A DNA stretch of 44,574 nt from Helicobacteraceae bacterium (GCA_027066325.1 JAMONY010000023.1:1-44574), one strand, 5' to 3'. Positions 16,275 to 24,676 are shown, numbered from the stretch's first letter. Program-made: numbers and translations. The notes: generated from the letters alone by a model not told the origin.

Positions 16275-17257
16275 ATTTTATAGAGGCAAAGGAGGCGTTT
16301 GAGAGGCTCTTTGCAGAGCAGATGAGTCAAGATCAGATGAGAGAGTTTCTTTTAGAGATGAGACTTGATGAGACTTTAGAAGCACAGACTATAGCAGCCG
16401 CTGCTGAGGTGATGAGCTCTTATGCTCTCATGTTAGATATCAGAGCAGATCTTAAAGACTCTTTGATAGACATAGTAGGCACAGGAGGTGATAAGAGTGG
16501 AAGTTTTAACATCTCAACTACAACGGCCATATTGGTAGCGAGTGCTAATCTTTATGTGGCAAAACATGGCAATCGATCTATCACCTCAAAATCTGGCTCT
16601 GCTGACCTACTAGAGACTCTAGGGATTAGACTTGATCTTAGTAGATCGCAGAGTTCTGTTATGTTAGAAGAGTGTGGATTTGTTTTTATGTTTGCCCAAA
16701 ACCACCATCCAAGCATGAGGCATATTATGCCCATACGCAAATCGATAGATCAGAAGAGCATCTTCAATATCTTAGGACCATTAACTAATCCAGCTGGTGT
16801 TAAGAGGTATCTATTGGGTGTGTTTGATGCAGGGTTTGTGCGCAAGATGGCAGAGGCACTCTTGATCAATGGTGCACTAAAAGCCATGGTAGTTAGCTCA
16901 GCAGACGGTATGGATGAGATATCTATAAGTAGCACAACTCACGCTGCTATATTGGAGGATGATCAGATAAGAGAGTTTGAGATAGACCCTCTGCTTTATG
17001 GCATAAAACTAGCTCCATTTGAGGCAATACTTGGATCTAGCGCGGAGCAAAATGCCTCTATATTATTAGATATTTTTAACAACAGGGCTACAGATGCACA
17101 GCGTGATATAGTACTTATCAATAGCGCAGCAGCTTTTATAAGTGCTGGTGTTGCACGCGACATGCAAGATGGTCTTGAGATTGCAAAAGAGATGCTACTT
17201 AGTGGCAAGGCGCGCGATAAGCTAGAGCAGATTAGGAGTATCTCATCAAAACTGTAG
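16271..17257 (+). CDS. trpD: Anthranilate phosphoribosyltransferase TrpD
   Basis: A 328-residue TrpD, second step of the tryptophan branch: joins PRPP and anthranilate. Motifs are DIVGTGGDKSGSFNIST (PRPP site, from about residue 67), HGNRSITSKSGSADLLE and FNILGPLTNPAG. The anthranilate-site region around NHHPSMRH is also normal. GTG start, overlapping the S4 gene stop as GTGA. It is separated from other trp genes, none of which are in the window, and sits in a mixed operon, so attenuation by tryptophan is not expected here and none was seen. Confidence 0.94.
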   Translation: MNFIEAKEAFERLFAEQMSQDQMREFLLEMRLDETLEAQTIAAAAEVMSSYALMLDIRADLKDSLIDIVGTGGDKSGSFNISTTTAILVASANLYVAKHGNRSITSKSGSADLLETLGIRLDLSRSQSSVMLEECGFVFMFAQNHHPSMRHIMPIRKSIDQKSIFNILGPLTNPAGVKRYLLGVFDAGFVRKMAEALLINGALKAMVVSSADGMDEISISSTTHAAILEDDQIREFEIDPLLYGIKLAPFEAILGSSAEQNASILLDIFNNRATDAQRDIVLINSAAAFISAGVARDMQDGLEIAKEMLLSGKARDKLEQIRSISSKL

Positions 17258-17673
17258 AGCTAGAGTATCAGCTTCTAGATCTGCCTGATCTATCTAAACT
17301 TATTGTGCAGATGCTACCAGAGAGCGGAGGTGTTGTGTTGCTATGTGGTGATCTATCTAGCGGTAAAACAACTCTAGTACAGACATTTGTACGCTCTTTG
17401 GGCATAGATAGTTGCGTGACCTCCCCAACATTTTCACTTCAGCACTGCTATGAAGATACTGTTTTCCACTACGATATATATAGCAAGGGTGTAGAGCACT
17501 TTATCTCTCTTGGGCTACTAGAAGAGCTTGAGAGAGATGGGTATCATTTTGTAGAGTGGGCAGATGATAAGTTGGCAAAACTGCTCCAAGAGTGTGGCTT
17601 AATAACACTTTTGATAGAGATAGAGAAGAGCATAGAAGGCTCACGCCACTACAGAGTGAGTTCGTATGCATAA
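17245..17673 (+). CDS. tsaE: tRNA threonylcarbamoyladenosine ATPase TsaE, probable ATC start
   Basis: TsaE is the ATPase that works with TsaB and TsaD to make t6A37 in ANN-decoding tRNAs. The core GDLSSGKTTLVQTF (Walker A), TSPTFSL and HYDIYS segments and FVEWAD match the family. The first ATG/GTG-type codon is GTG 17305, but it leaves only seven residues before the first beta strand and has no ribosome site. The frame is open back to a stop at 17233; AGGAG at 17234-17238 lies 6 nt before an ATC codon at 17245, giving a family-like N-terminus of about 27 residues before the P-loop strand. ATC initiation is therefore proposed. It overlaps lptB by 8 nt. Confidence 0.8.
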   Translation: MKTVELEYQLLDLPDLSKLIVQMLPESGGVVLLCGDLSSGKTTLVQTFVRSLGIDSCVTSPTFSLQHCYEDTVFHYDIYSKGVEHFISLGLLEELERDGYHFVEWADDKLAKLLQECGLITLLIEIEKSIEGSRHYRVSSYA

Positions 17674-18388
17674 GTTAGTAGCCGATACACTTGTAAAGAC
17701 TATATCACATACTAAGATAGTAAAGGGCATGTCGTTAGAGATCAGTTCTGGTGAAGTTGTGGGGCTATTGGGACCAAACGGGGCTGGTAAAACTACAACA
17801 TTTTATATGATATGTGGTCTTGTGGAGGCTACCTCTGGTAGAGTCTATCTTGATGGTGAAGATATCTCACATCTAGCACTTCACCAAAGAGCCCTAAGAG
17901 GCATAGGCTACCTTCCACAAGAGGCATCAATCTTTAAAGATCTTAGCGTTGAAGAGAATCTTTTAGTAGCTGCACAAGCTTGCATAAAAGATAAAGCAGA
18001 GCAGTTAGAGCGTATAGAGCAGATGTTGGACGCTTTTAATATAGAGCCTATTCGTTACCGTAAAGGTATATCACTATCAGGAGGTGAGAGGAGGCGTGCG
18101 GAGATAGCTAGAGCACTTGTGCCATCACCTAGATTTCTACTTCTTGATGAACCATTTGCTGGAGTTGATCCGCTTGCAGTTAGCGACATACAGAGTGTCA
18201 TAAAACAGCTAGTAGAGCATGGTATAGGTGTTTTGATCACAGACCATAATGTACGCGAAACTCTTGATGTGTGTGATCGTGCCTATGTGATCAAAAGTGG
18301 TGAATTATTGGCATCTGGCACAAGTCAAGAGGTCATAGAAAATGTCGCTGTAAGAGAGCACTACCTTGGAGATACCTTTAAGTTTTGA
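17666..18388 (+). CDS. lptB: LPS export ABC ATPase LptB
   Basis: A 240-residue ABC ATPase of the LptB type, which powers LPS extraction from the inner membrane with LptFG. Walker A is GPNGAGKTT, the ABC signature is LSGGERRRAEIARAL, Walker B is FLLLDEPFAGVDP and the switch His is in ITDHNVRETL. The YLPQEASIFKDLSVEENL Q-loop region is characteristic of LptB rather than of amino-acid transporters. It follows tsaE as in Campylobacter and Helicobacter; the rpoN gene normally next in those genomes is missing here. Confidence 0.93.
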   Translation: MHKLVADTLVKTISHTKIVKGMSLEISSGEVVGLLGPNGAGKTTTFYMICGLVEATSGRVYLDGEDISHLALHQRALRGIGYLPQEASIFKDLSVEENLLVAAQACIKDKAEQLERIEQMLDAFNIEPIRYRKGISLSGGERRRAEIARALVPSPRFLLLDEPFAGVDPLAVSDIQSVIKQLVEHGIGVLITDHNVRETLDVCDRAYVIKSGELLASGTSQEVIENVAVREHYLGDTFKF

Positions 18389-19134
18389 GTCTAAAGGCGC
18401 TATTGGATCATCATGTATCTTTGCGAGATAGAGAAGATGAGCTCTCATACGATCGACCAGATCCACTTCTAGTAGCATCACGATATAAAGATCCTTATAT
18501 CTCTCTAGTCTGCGCCCTTTTTGCATATGGCAAAGCCTCACTTATAGTTAAGCTGTTAGATAGTTTTGATTTTACACTCATAGACTCTGATGAGCAAAAC
18601 ATAAGAGAGTCATTAAAAGATCACTACTATAGATTTCAAAACTCAGATGATATAGTAGAGTTTTTTATCACTCTACATAGACTCAAGCTAGATACAGACT
18701 TAGAACAGCTATTTGCACAAGAGTATAGGAAAAAACAGAGTGTTTTAGATGGTATAAACTCAATCATAGAGAAGATGTATACTCTTAATAGTTACAGAAG
18801 TAGAGGGTATGAGTTTCTCATAGGCAGGTGTGCTACAAAACTCAAAGGTGGCTCTGCTATGAAAAGATGGCACATGTTTTTAAGATGGATGGTGCGAAAA
18901 GACTCCATAGACCTTGGGCTCTGGAGCAGTAGCATATCTAAGCGTGACCTACTGATGCCGCTAGATACCCATACATTCAATATATCACGCAATTTAGGAC
19001 TACTTAAAAGATCTAGTTGTGACCTGCAAGCAGTTATTGAGCTTACGGAAAAACTAAAAGAGTTTGATTATCAAGACCCCATTAAGTATGATTTTGCCTT
19101 ATACAGAATAGGGCAAGAGCAGATCAAGATCTAA
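18385..19134 (+). CDS. TIGR02757 family protein (DUF2400)
   Basis: A 249-residue member of TIGR02757, a family found in Bacteroidetes and Campylobacterota with no known function. Features visible are DPLLVASRYKDPYISLVCALFAYGK near the N-terminus (family hallmark, read as separate short blocks DPLLVA and ALFAYG), CATKLKGGSAMKRWHMFLRW and LDTHTFNISR toward the C-terminus. The latter helices resemble HhH-DNA-glycosylase-like folds, a weak hint of nucleic acid binding. TTG start overlapping the lptB stop (TTGA). It is the last gene of the eleven-gene chain. Confidence 0.82.
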   Translation: MSLKALLDHHVSLRDREDELSYDRPDPLLVASRYKDPYISLVCALFAYGKASLIVKLLDSFDFTLIDSDEQNIRESLKDHYYRFQNSDDIVEFFITLHRLKLDTDLEQLFAQEYRKKQSVLDGINSIIEKMYTLNSYRSRGYEFLIGRCATKLKGGSAMKRWHMFLRWMVRKDSIDLGLWSSSISKRDLLMPLDTHTFNISRNLGLLKRSSCDLQAVIELTEKLKEFDYQDPIKYDFALYRIGQEQIKI

Positions 19135-19166
19135 AAGAGTTAAACTTTTAAAGTAGTCTATTTGGC

Positions 19167-19172
19167 TATAAT
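19167..19172 (+). promoter_or_regulatory. -10 box (TATAAT) of the glutathione peroxidase gene
   Basis: TATAAT preceded by GGC, followed by exactly 6 nt and the ATG at 19179; +1 is predicted on the A of the ATG. There is no Shine-Dalgarno sequence. Confidence 0.55.
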
Positions 19173-19178
19173 AGCTCT

Positions 19179-19751
19179 ATGAAACTAAAAACAGATATGG
19201 GTCTATTTATCAAAATAATCCTACTATTTACCTCACCAATGCTATTTGCAGGAGATAAAATGCAGAACTTTTATGATTTTAATGCTACCTCTATTGCAGG
19301 TGAAAACATCTCTATGTCTACATATAAAAATCAAGTTATTTTAGTTGTAAATGTTGCCAGCAAATGTGGTTTTACTCCACAATACGAAGGGCTACAGAAG
19401 CTTTATGAGAAATACAAAGATGACAACTTTACTATCTTAGGCTTCCCCTCTAACCAATTTGCAGAACAGGAGCCAGGAGATTCAAAGGAGATTCAAAATT
19501 TTTGTAGGCTTAATTTTGGTGTAACCTTTCCACTTTTTGCAAAGATAGATGTAAATGGAGATGGTGCTCACCCACTATATAAATTTTTAAAACATGAAGC
19601 TAGTGGTTTTTTGTGGACAACAAGTATTAAATGGAACTTTACAAAGTTCTTGATAGATAAAAATGCAAAAGTTATTGCACGCTATGGGTCAAGCACTAAG
19701 CCAAAAGATATTGAAGCAGATATTGTAACACTCCTGCATAAAAATCAATAG
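19179..19751 (+). CDS. Exported glutathione-peroxidase-family thiol peroxidase
   Basis: A 190-residue GPx/BtuE-type peroxidase. The peroxidatic Cys is in [12 protein letters not shown] (Cys, not selenocysteine), with the partner Gln/Trp motifs FPSNQF and WNFTKFL; the CxxF..resolving-Cys segment [14 protein letters not shown] is present, so it is probably thioredoxin-dependent. Unlike most bacterial GPx proteins it has about 27 extra N-terminal residues with a hydrophobic core ending LFAGDK, a likely signal peptide, placing it in the periplasm. An internal ATG at codon 28 would give the cytoplasmic form; the TATAAT position supports the upstream ATG. Confidence 0.88.
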   Translation: MKLKTDMGLFIKIILLFTSPMLFAGDKMQNFYDFNATSIAGENISMSTYKNQVILVVNVASKCGFTPQYEGLQKLYEKYKDDNFTILGFPSNQFAEQEPGDSKEIQNFCRLNFGVTFPLFAKIDVNGDGAHPLYKFLKHEASGFLWTTSIKWNFTKFLIDKNAKVIARYGSSTKPKDIEADIVTLLHKNQ

Positions 19752-19835
19752 AGATAGATAGAAGCCACAAAACCCTTCATGAGTAACTATTGATAGCTAG
19801 TGATAGTTCTGTGCCTAAGTAAACAGAAAAAACTC

Positions 19836-19841
19836 TACAAT
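19836..19841 (+). promoter_or_regulatory. -10 box (TACAAT) of the sodium channel gene
   Basis: TACAAT lies 22 nt ahead of the ATG at 19864, with GGAG at 19855-19858 as ribosome site. The preceding gap (from 19752) otherwise holds only an imperfect palindrome at 19786-19807. Confidence 0.4.
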
Positions 19842-19863
19842 TACAGAAAAATTTGGAGTTTTT

Positions 19864-20646
19864 ATGTATCTTCGTATTAAGTCCTTTGTAGAGCATGGTC
19901 TATTTGCAAAGTTTATCATATGGCTCATTATTATCAATGGCATTATCTTGGGTCTAGCAACATCAAAGACTCTTATGGGCTCTTATGGCGATATGTTGTC
20001 ATTTTTAGATAACGCTATTGTGGCAATTTTTACCGTTGAGATACTGTTGCGTATCTATGTCTATAGAGTGGCATTTTTTAAAGATCCTTGGAGTCTATTT
20101 GACTTTTTTGTTGTTGCTATATCTCTTATACCTATCAATGATGGACTCTCTATATTGCGTGCGTTACGCGTATTGCGTCTTTTTCGACTTCTTACCATAG
20201 TGCCACAAATGCGCACCATTATTGCAGCACTTGTAAAAGTTATACCAGGTATTGGCTCCATATCTATGGTAGTACTACTCTTTTTCTATGTCTTCTCTAT
20301 CATGGCAACAACGCTTTTTGGTGAAGATTTTCCAATCTGGTTTGGCGATCTTGGTAAGTCTATGTATACACTCTTTCAAGTTATGACTCTTGAGAGCTGG
20401 TCTATGGGAATTTCACGACCTGTTATGGAGACTTTTGAGTACGCTTGGGTCTTTTTTATCATATTTATACTCATAGTGACTTTTATCATGATTAATCTAT
20501 TTGTAGGTATTATAGTAGATGCTATATTTACCATCAAAGAGGATGAGAAGCAGAAAAATCAAGATAGCACAAAAGAGGTTACTTTAGAGTCTTTACAGAG
20601 TGAGATAGCTGAACTAAAAGAGATCTTATTGAGGACAAAACACTAA
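19864..20646 (+). CDS. Bacterial voltage-gated sodium channel (NavAb/NaChBac family)
   Basis: A 260-residue single-domain six-helix channel that should assemble as a tetramer. The selectivity filter TLESWSM at residues 175-181 is identical in sequence and numbering to Arcobacter butzleri NavAb, including Glu177 that sets Na+ selectivity. The S4 sensor has four regularly spaced Arg (R99, R102, R105, R108) and S3 carries the charge-paired Asp in [11 protein letters not shown]. The C-terminus is a coiled coil ([14 protein letters not shown]) that holds the tetramer. Homologues such as NaChBac influence pH homeostasis and flagellar motility. It is followed 1 nt later by an ABC-F gene and may be co-transcribed. 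Confidence 0.96.
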   Translation: MYLRIKSFVEHGLFAKFIIWLIIINGIILGLATSKTLMGSYGDMLSFLDNAIVAIFTVEILLRIYVYRVAFFKDPWSLFDFFVVAISLIPINDGLSILRALRVLRLFRLLTIVPQMRTIIAALVKVIPGIGSISMVVLLFFYVFSIMATTLFGEDFPIWFGDLGKSMYTLFQVMTLESWSMGISRPVMETFEYAWVFFIIFILIVTFIMINLFVGIIVDAIFTIKEDEKQKNQDSTKEVTLESLQSEIAELKEILLRTKH

Positions 20647-20647
20647 C

Positions 20648-22579
20648 ATGGCACTAGTAGACCTACACAATATCAGTAAAAACTATGAGGCACAACAGAT
20701 ACTTCAAAGCGTAGACTTTCATATAGATGAGGGTGAACGCATTGTTATTATAGGTAAAAATGGTAGCGGGAAATCAACTCTTATGAAGATACTCTCAGGA
20801 GCATTAGAGTTTGATGAGGGTGAGCGCATTGTACGCCAAAATATAGAGATTAAGATGATGGCTCAAGTACCTGTGTTTGAGTCTGGACATAGTGTTCGTG
20901 AAGCAGTAGAGCATGGACTTGTAGAGCTAAAAGAGGCACAAGCTAGATTTGAGCAGCTCTCACTTCAAATTAGTGAAGATTGTGACAATCAAGAGCTCAT
21001 TAGGGAGCACTCTGAAGTTAGCGCATTTCTAGATCACCATAATGCATGGAACCTAGACGATAAGTGTGAGCGCATTATGGCGCATTTTCAACTAAAAGAG
21101 TATGAGGATAGATCTGTAGAGCTTTTAAGTGGCGGTGAACAGAGGCGTGTTGCACTTGCTTCTCTTCTGCTTCAAAAACCAGATATACTACTACTAGATG
21201 AGCCTACAAACCACCTTGATGTATACATGGTGGAGTTTTTAGAAGAGCTTATCTTAAAAGAGAAGTTTACGCTACTGTTTATCTCACATGATCGCTATTT
21301 TATAGATAAGATAGCAACCAAGAGTGTTGAGATAGAAGATGCTAGATTGAGAGTGTATCGTGGTGGGTATAGTGCCTATCTAACACAAAAAGCTCAACTT
21401 CTACATGCCGCACAAAAGCAACACTCAAACCTTCTAAGACTACTCAAAGCAGAAAATGAGTGGTTTAGTAGAGGTGTAAAGGCGCGATTAAAACGCAATG
21501 AAGGTCGCAAAGAGCGACTTATGAGCCTAAGAGAAGAGGCAAAAACCAATCCAACTAAGATCCGTCAGATGAGCATACAGCTTCAGCGCGAATCAAAAAA
21601 CTTCAACCGCACCAAGAGTGTCAATAAGCAAAAAATGCTCTTTGAGGTTGAAGATCTACATATCTCCTTAGGCGATAAAAAGCTTATAGAGTCTCTTAGT
21701 ATGCGCATATTGCAAAGAGATGTGATAGCAGTAGTTGGACCAAACGGTAGTGGTAAATCTACACTGTTAAAAGCACTTTTAGGTAGACTAAAACCCACAA
21801 GCGGCAAGATCAAAAAGGGTGATTTTAAAGTTGGCTATTTTGATCAACATAGAGAGCTTTTAGATGATGATAAGAATCTCATAGAGACCTTTTGTCCAAA
21901 TGGCGGAGATAGGGTTGAGGTGCAAGGCTCAAGTCTACATGTCTATGGGTACTTAAAAAACTTTCTATTTCCACGCGAATTTTTAGATAAAAAGATAGGC
22001 ACACTAAGTGGCGGCGAGAAAAATAGAGTAGCATTAGCTCTGCTATTTACTAAAAAAGTAGAGTGTCTTATATTGGATGAGCCAACAAATGATCTTGACA
22101 TACCTACAATCAACATACTAGAGGAGAAGCTTCAGCATTTTAGTGGTGCGGTTATCATAGTAAGTCATGATAGATACTTTGTAGATAAGATAGCTAAAAA
22201 GTTACTTGTTTTTAAGGGTGATGGGGTAGTGGAGGAGCAGTATAGAGCCTATAGTGAGTACCTAGAGAGTGAAAAAGAGATAAAAGAGGTAGAGCAACTA
22301 GCCCAAGAGCCAAAAAAGAGAGTAGAGGTCAAAAAGAGCCAGAGTGAGCGCATAAAGTTATCATATAACGAGAAAATTGCTCTACAAAAACTTCCAGAAG
22401 AGATAGAGCAGATAGAAAAACACCTTCAAGAACTACGCGCTTCTTTAGCAGACCCAAAGATGTATGATAGTAGTGATATTGTTGAGTTGGCAGATAAGTT
22501 AGTAGAATTAGAAGAGATATATGAGCAGAGAGTTGATACCCTACTCACTATTGAGGAGAAAGCTGAAAAGATAGGGTAG
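20648..22579 (+). CDS. ABC-F family ATPase (Uup-like)
   Basis: A 643-residue soluble protein with two ABC cassettes and no membrane domain. Cassette 1 has GKNGSGKST, LSGGEQRRVALA and LLLDEPTNHLD; cassette 2 has GPNGSGKST, LSGGEKNRVALA and LILDEPTNDLD. The basic inter-cassette linker is the P-site tRNA interaction motif, and a C-terminal coiled coil from about residue 545 is typical of Uup. ABC-F proteins act on ribosomes to relieve stalls; the Arm domain inserted in cassette 1 is short. A resistance role is not indicated. It ends exactly where the convergent lyase gene ends, without a gap. Confidence 0.93.
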   Translation: MALVDLHNISKNYEAQQILQSVDFHIDEGERIVIIGKNGSGKSTLMKILSGALEFDEGERIVRQNIEIKMMAQVPVFESGHSVREAVEHGLVELKEAQARFEQLSLQISEDCDNQELIREHSEVSAFLDHHNAWNLDDKCERIMAHFQLKEYEDRSVELLSGGEQRRVALASLLLQKPDILLLDEPTNHLDVYMVEFLEELILKEKFTLLFISHDRYFIDKIATKSVEIEDARLRVYRGGYSAYLTQKAQLLHAAQKQHSNLLRLLKAENEWFSRGVKARLKRNEGRKERLMSLREEAKTNPTKIRQMSIQLQRESKNFNRTKSVNKQKMLFEVEDLHISLGDKKLIESLSMRILQRDVIAVVGPNGSGKSTLLKALLGRLKPTSGKIKKGDFKVGYFDQHRELLDDDKNLIETFCPNGGDRVEVQGSSLHVYGYLKNFLFPREFLDKKIGTLSGGEKNRVALALLFTKKVECLILDEPTNDLDIPTINILEEKLQHFSGAVIIVSHDRYFVDKIAKKLLVFKGDGVVEEQYRAYSEYLESEKEIKEVEQLAQEPKKRVEVKKSQSERIKLSYNEKIALQKLPEEIEQIEKHLQELRASLADPKMYDSSDIVELADKLVELEEIYEQRVDTLLTIEEKAEKIG

Positions 22580-24628
22580 TTATCGGTTGGTATCAGCTAA
22601 AAAATGGAGATACTCCTCTATATTTGTATACCCATCGTTATCTCCATCAAGAGCAGAATCGTTAACTCCAACATTAAAGCCATTTGCAATCTCCCAACTA
22701 TCTGCCATGCCATCATTATCACTATCTATAGGTATCGGTAGGTTTTGGTAGGTAGGAAAATCATCAGGATAGACAATATTATCAATAATCTCTCCTGTTC
22801 TTGCTGCAAAATCTGCAACTACTCTAGCATCTACACTATCTCTAACTGGCATGGTAGCTCCAACTTTTGTTAAAATATCGTCTGCTACAGCTTCTGTCAT
22901 TATAGATGTTGTGATGTGCGGTGTTGGCCATCTTTCTAAGCGTCTCCATGATGTTTCAAGTAGCTCATTTCTCCAATTTTTACCTACATTCCAATGAGGT
23001 TTATCTTGAGTTAATCTGGTTGAGCCGATATTTCCATATACATAAATCTGCGGATTGGGATCAGTGTTAAAATCACCCATAATCACCTCAAATGAGTAAT
23101 CATTAGAGTTAGCTCCTCGTCTTGCATAGTTGTTGTCCCAATTTACTTTAGCCGCTCCAGCAGATGTTGGTGCTAAGCCACCATGCCAATTGTATGTGAT
23201 GTTGTTTACCCAGTCTACTCGTGTATCTACATCAGCTGGAGATGCAAGCATAGGGCTACGAGCTCTATTGTGTGCTATGTAATTGTGATGTCCAGATATG
23301 GAGTTTGGATAGATATATTTACCAGAGATCATCAACCCTTTACTGTGCTCTCCTTTTGGGTGACCTGCATGACTTAATCCCTCAGATATTATGCTCCACT
23401 GAATAGTAGTGTTTGTTACTCCACCTGAAAAGGTAACGGTCTCATCTACACCCCAACTAAAAGAGCAGTGATCTATAATGATATTGTCAGTATTTATGCC
23501 TCCCCAATGTTTACCTAAGATATCAAAAGAGTCTAACTGTTCTGGATTGGCTCCATCAGCAATTCTATGAGAGCCTACCCGAAAACGCATATGTCGCATG
23601 ATAACATCATGATTGGTGATTGTTGTCTGATATCCTGTGATCATAACTCCTCCTGGTGATGTCTCTCCAGCAATGGTGAGATATGGCATGTTTATAAGTA
23701 GCTCCGACTCTAGATTGATAATTCCAGAAACTTCAAAAACAACTATTTTATGCCCTGAGTCATCAAGTCTTTTTATAAAATCCTCTTCGGGCTCATACTC
23801 CCACACATCTGGATCAACCCAGTTTCTAGGAGGCAGTGTTACAGCTTCTCTAAAGCTACCCGCTCCGCTATCGTTTAGGTTGGTTACCTTAACAACCTCT
23901 CCACCTCTACCTCCAACTGCATAAGCACCATAACCCTCAGCTCCTGGAAAAGCAGTTAGCTTAAAATTACCAATCTTGGTAGTAGCTTCAGCAATAAGTG
24001 TCTGATTTGAGTCATTGCCTGTAGTGTCATATGCGCTTATTGTGTAAGAGTAGAGTGTCTGTGCATTTAGGTTTGAGTCTATGTAAGAGGTCTGTGTTGT
24101 TGTTGCAGTCTGTATGCCATCTCTATAGATTTTGTACCCGCTCACTTCTGTATTGTCTGCGGATGGGCTCCATGATAATGAAATTTGTGAAGATGATATC
24201 GCGGTTGCTGCTAGGTTTTTTGGTATTGATGGTGCTTGTATATCTGAAATAATAGAGCTACTAGATGATGAGCTGATATTAGAAGAGTTGCTTGAGAGAG
24301 ATGATAAAGCACTAGATATAGATGAGCTAGAGCTACTTAAGATAGCAGATGAGCTACTAGAACTACTCTGTATAGTGATAGCACTAGATGAGTTACTAGA
24401 TATTGAGCTAGACAATAGAACACTGGACATAAATGAGCTACTATAACTACTAAATGAAGAGCTAGACAATATGATGGATGAGTTGCTTGAGCTAGATAGA
24501 GCAGATGAGCTAAAACTAGAAGATGAAGAGCTACTAGATGTAGTGTTTGAGTCTGTAGAGTCTTGAGTGTCAAAACAGCCTTGCAATAGTAAAACTAAGA
24601 CGATAGGGTATAGAAGCTTATAGTACAT
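22580..24628 (-). CDS. Pectate-lyase-like lipoprotein with serine linker, FN3 and Ca-binding tail
   Basis: A 682-residue outer-envelope lipoprotein. Order of parts: signal with lipobox LLQGC (Cys18); a linker of about 105 residues that is mostly Ser (25-130); one fibronectin type III domain (about 133-220, PKNLAATAISSSQISLSWSP start); a right-handed beta-helix pectate-lyase-type domain from AFPGAEGYGAYAVGGRGG with DHCSFSWGVDETVTF and HHNYIAHNRARSPM; and a DSDNDGMADSWE...DGDNDGYTNIEE calcium-binding tail. The classical RxPxxR of PL1 reads R-S-P-M-L-A here, so its chemistry may differ. Substrate is unknown: uronic-acid polymer is likely, either algal/plant or its own exopolysaccharide. ATG 24628 is preferred over TTG 24634 because AAGG lies 8 nt ahead. 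Unusual for this phylum; possibly acquired. Confidence 0.85.
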   Translation of the reverse strand: MYYKLLYPIVLVLLLQGCFDTQDSTDSNTTSSSSSSSSFSSSALSSSSNSSIILSSSSFSSYSSSFMSSVLLSSSISSNSSSAITIQSSSSSSSAILSSSSSSISSALSSLSSNSSNISSSSSSSIISDIQAPSIPKNLAATAISSSQISLSWSPSADNTEVSGYKIYRDGIQTATTTQTSYIDSNLNAQTLYSYTISAYDTTGNDSNQTLIAEATTKIGNFKLTAFPGAEGYGAYAVGGRGGEVVKVTNLNDSGAGSFREAVTLPPRNWVDPDVWEYEPEEDFIKRLDDSGHKIVVFEVSGIINLESELLINMPYLTIAGETSPGGVMITGYQTTITNHDVIMRHMRFRVGSHRIADGANPEQLDSFDILGKHWGGINTDNIIIDHCSFSWGVDETVTFSGGVTNTTIQWSIISEGLSHAGHPKGEHSKGLMISGKYIYPNSISGHHNYIAHNRARSPMLASPADVDTRVDWVNNITYNWHGGLAPTSAGAAKVNWDNNYARRGANSNDYSFEVIMGDFNTDPNPQIYVYGNIGSTRLTQDKPHWNVGKNWRNELLETSWRRLERWPTPHITTSIMTEAVADDILTKVGATMPVRDSVDARVVADFAARTGEIIDNIVYPDDFPTYQNLPIPIDSDNDGMADSWEIANGFNVGVNDSALDGDNDGYTNIEEYLHFLADTNR
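24240..24556 (-). repeat. Serine-codon repeat region encoding the linker of the lyase lipoprotein
   Basis: About 105 codons of mixed TCA, AGC, AGT, TCT and TCC serine codons broken by Ile, Leu, Ala, Phe and Asn. The DNA is low-complexity on both strands and produces an apparent Asp/Glu/Leu-rich frame on the other strand that is not a gene. Prone to slippage and misassembly. Confidence 0.85.
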
Positions 24629-24660
24629 AGCCAAAGCCTTGATGCTGGTCTTTATCTGAT

Positions 24661-24666
24661 ATTATA
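24661..24666 (-). promoter_or_regulatory. -10 box (TATAAT) of the lyase lipoprotein gene
   Basis: Minus-strand TATAAT 32 nt ahead of the ATG at 24628. It lies just after the palindromic hairpin that ends leuA, so the lyase gene is likely an independent unit. Confidence 0.5.
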
Positions 24667-24676
24667 GTACACTCAA

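Noticed and set aside
19133-19157. Possible terminator after the TIGR02757 gene (AAAAG...CTTTT)
   Set aside because: Only five A/T-rich pairs and no clear U-run; too weak to call.
19826-19863. AAAAACTC...GAGTTTTT hairpin hiding the channel ribosome site
   Set aside because: The left arm overlaps the -10 box, so it is probably not in the mRNA.
24132-24446. Asp/Glu/Leu-rich open frame on the plus strand opposite the serine linker
   Set aside because: It is the mirror of mixed serine codons in the lyase lipoprotein; no ribosome site or family match.
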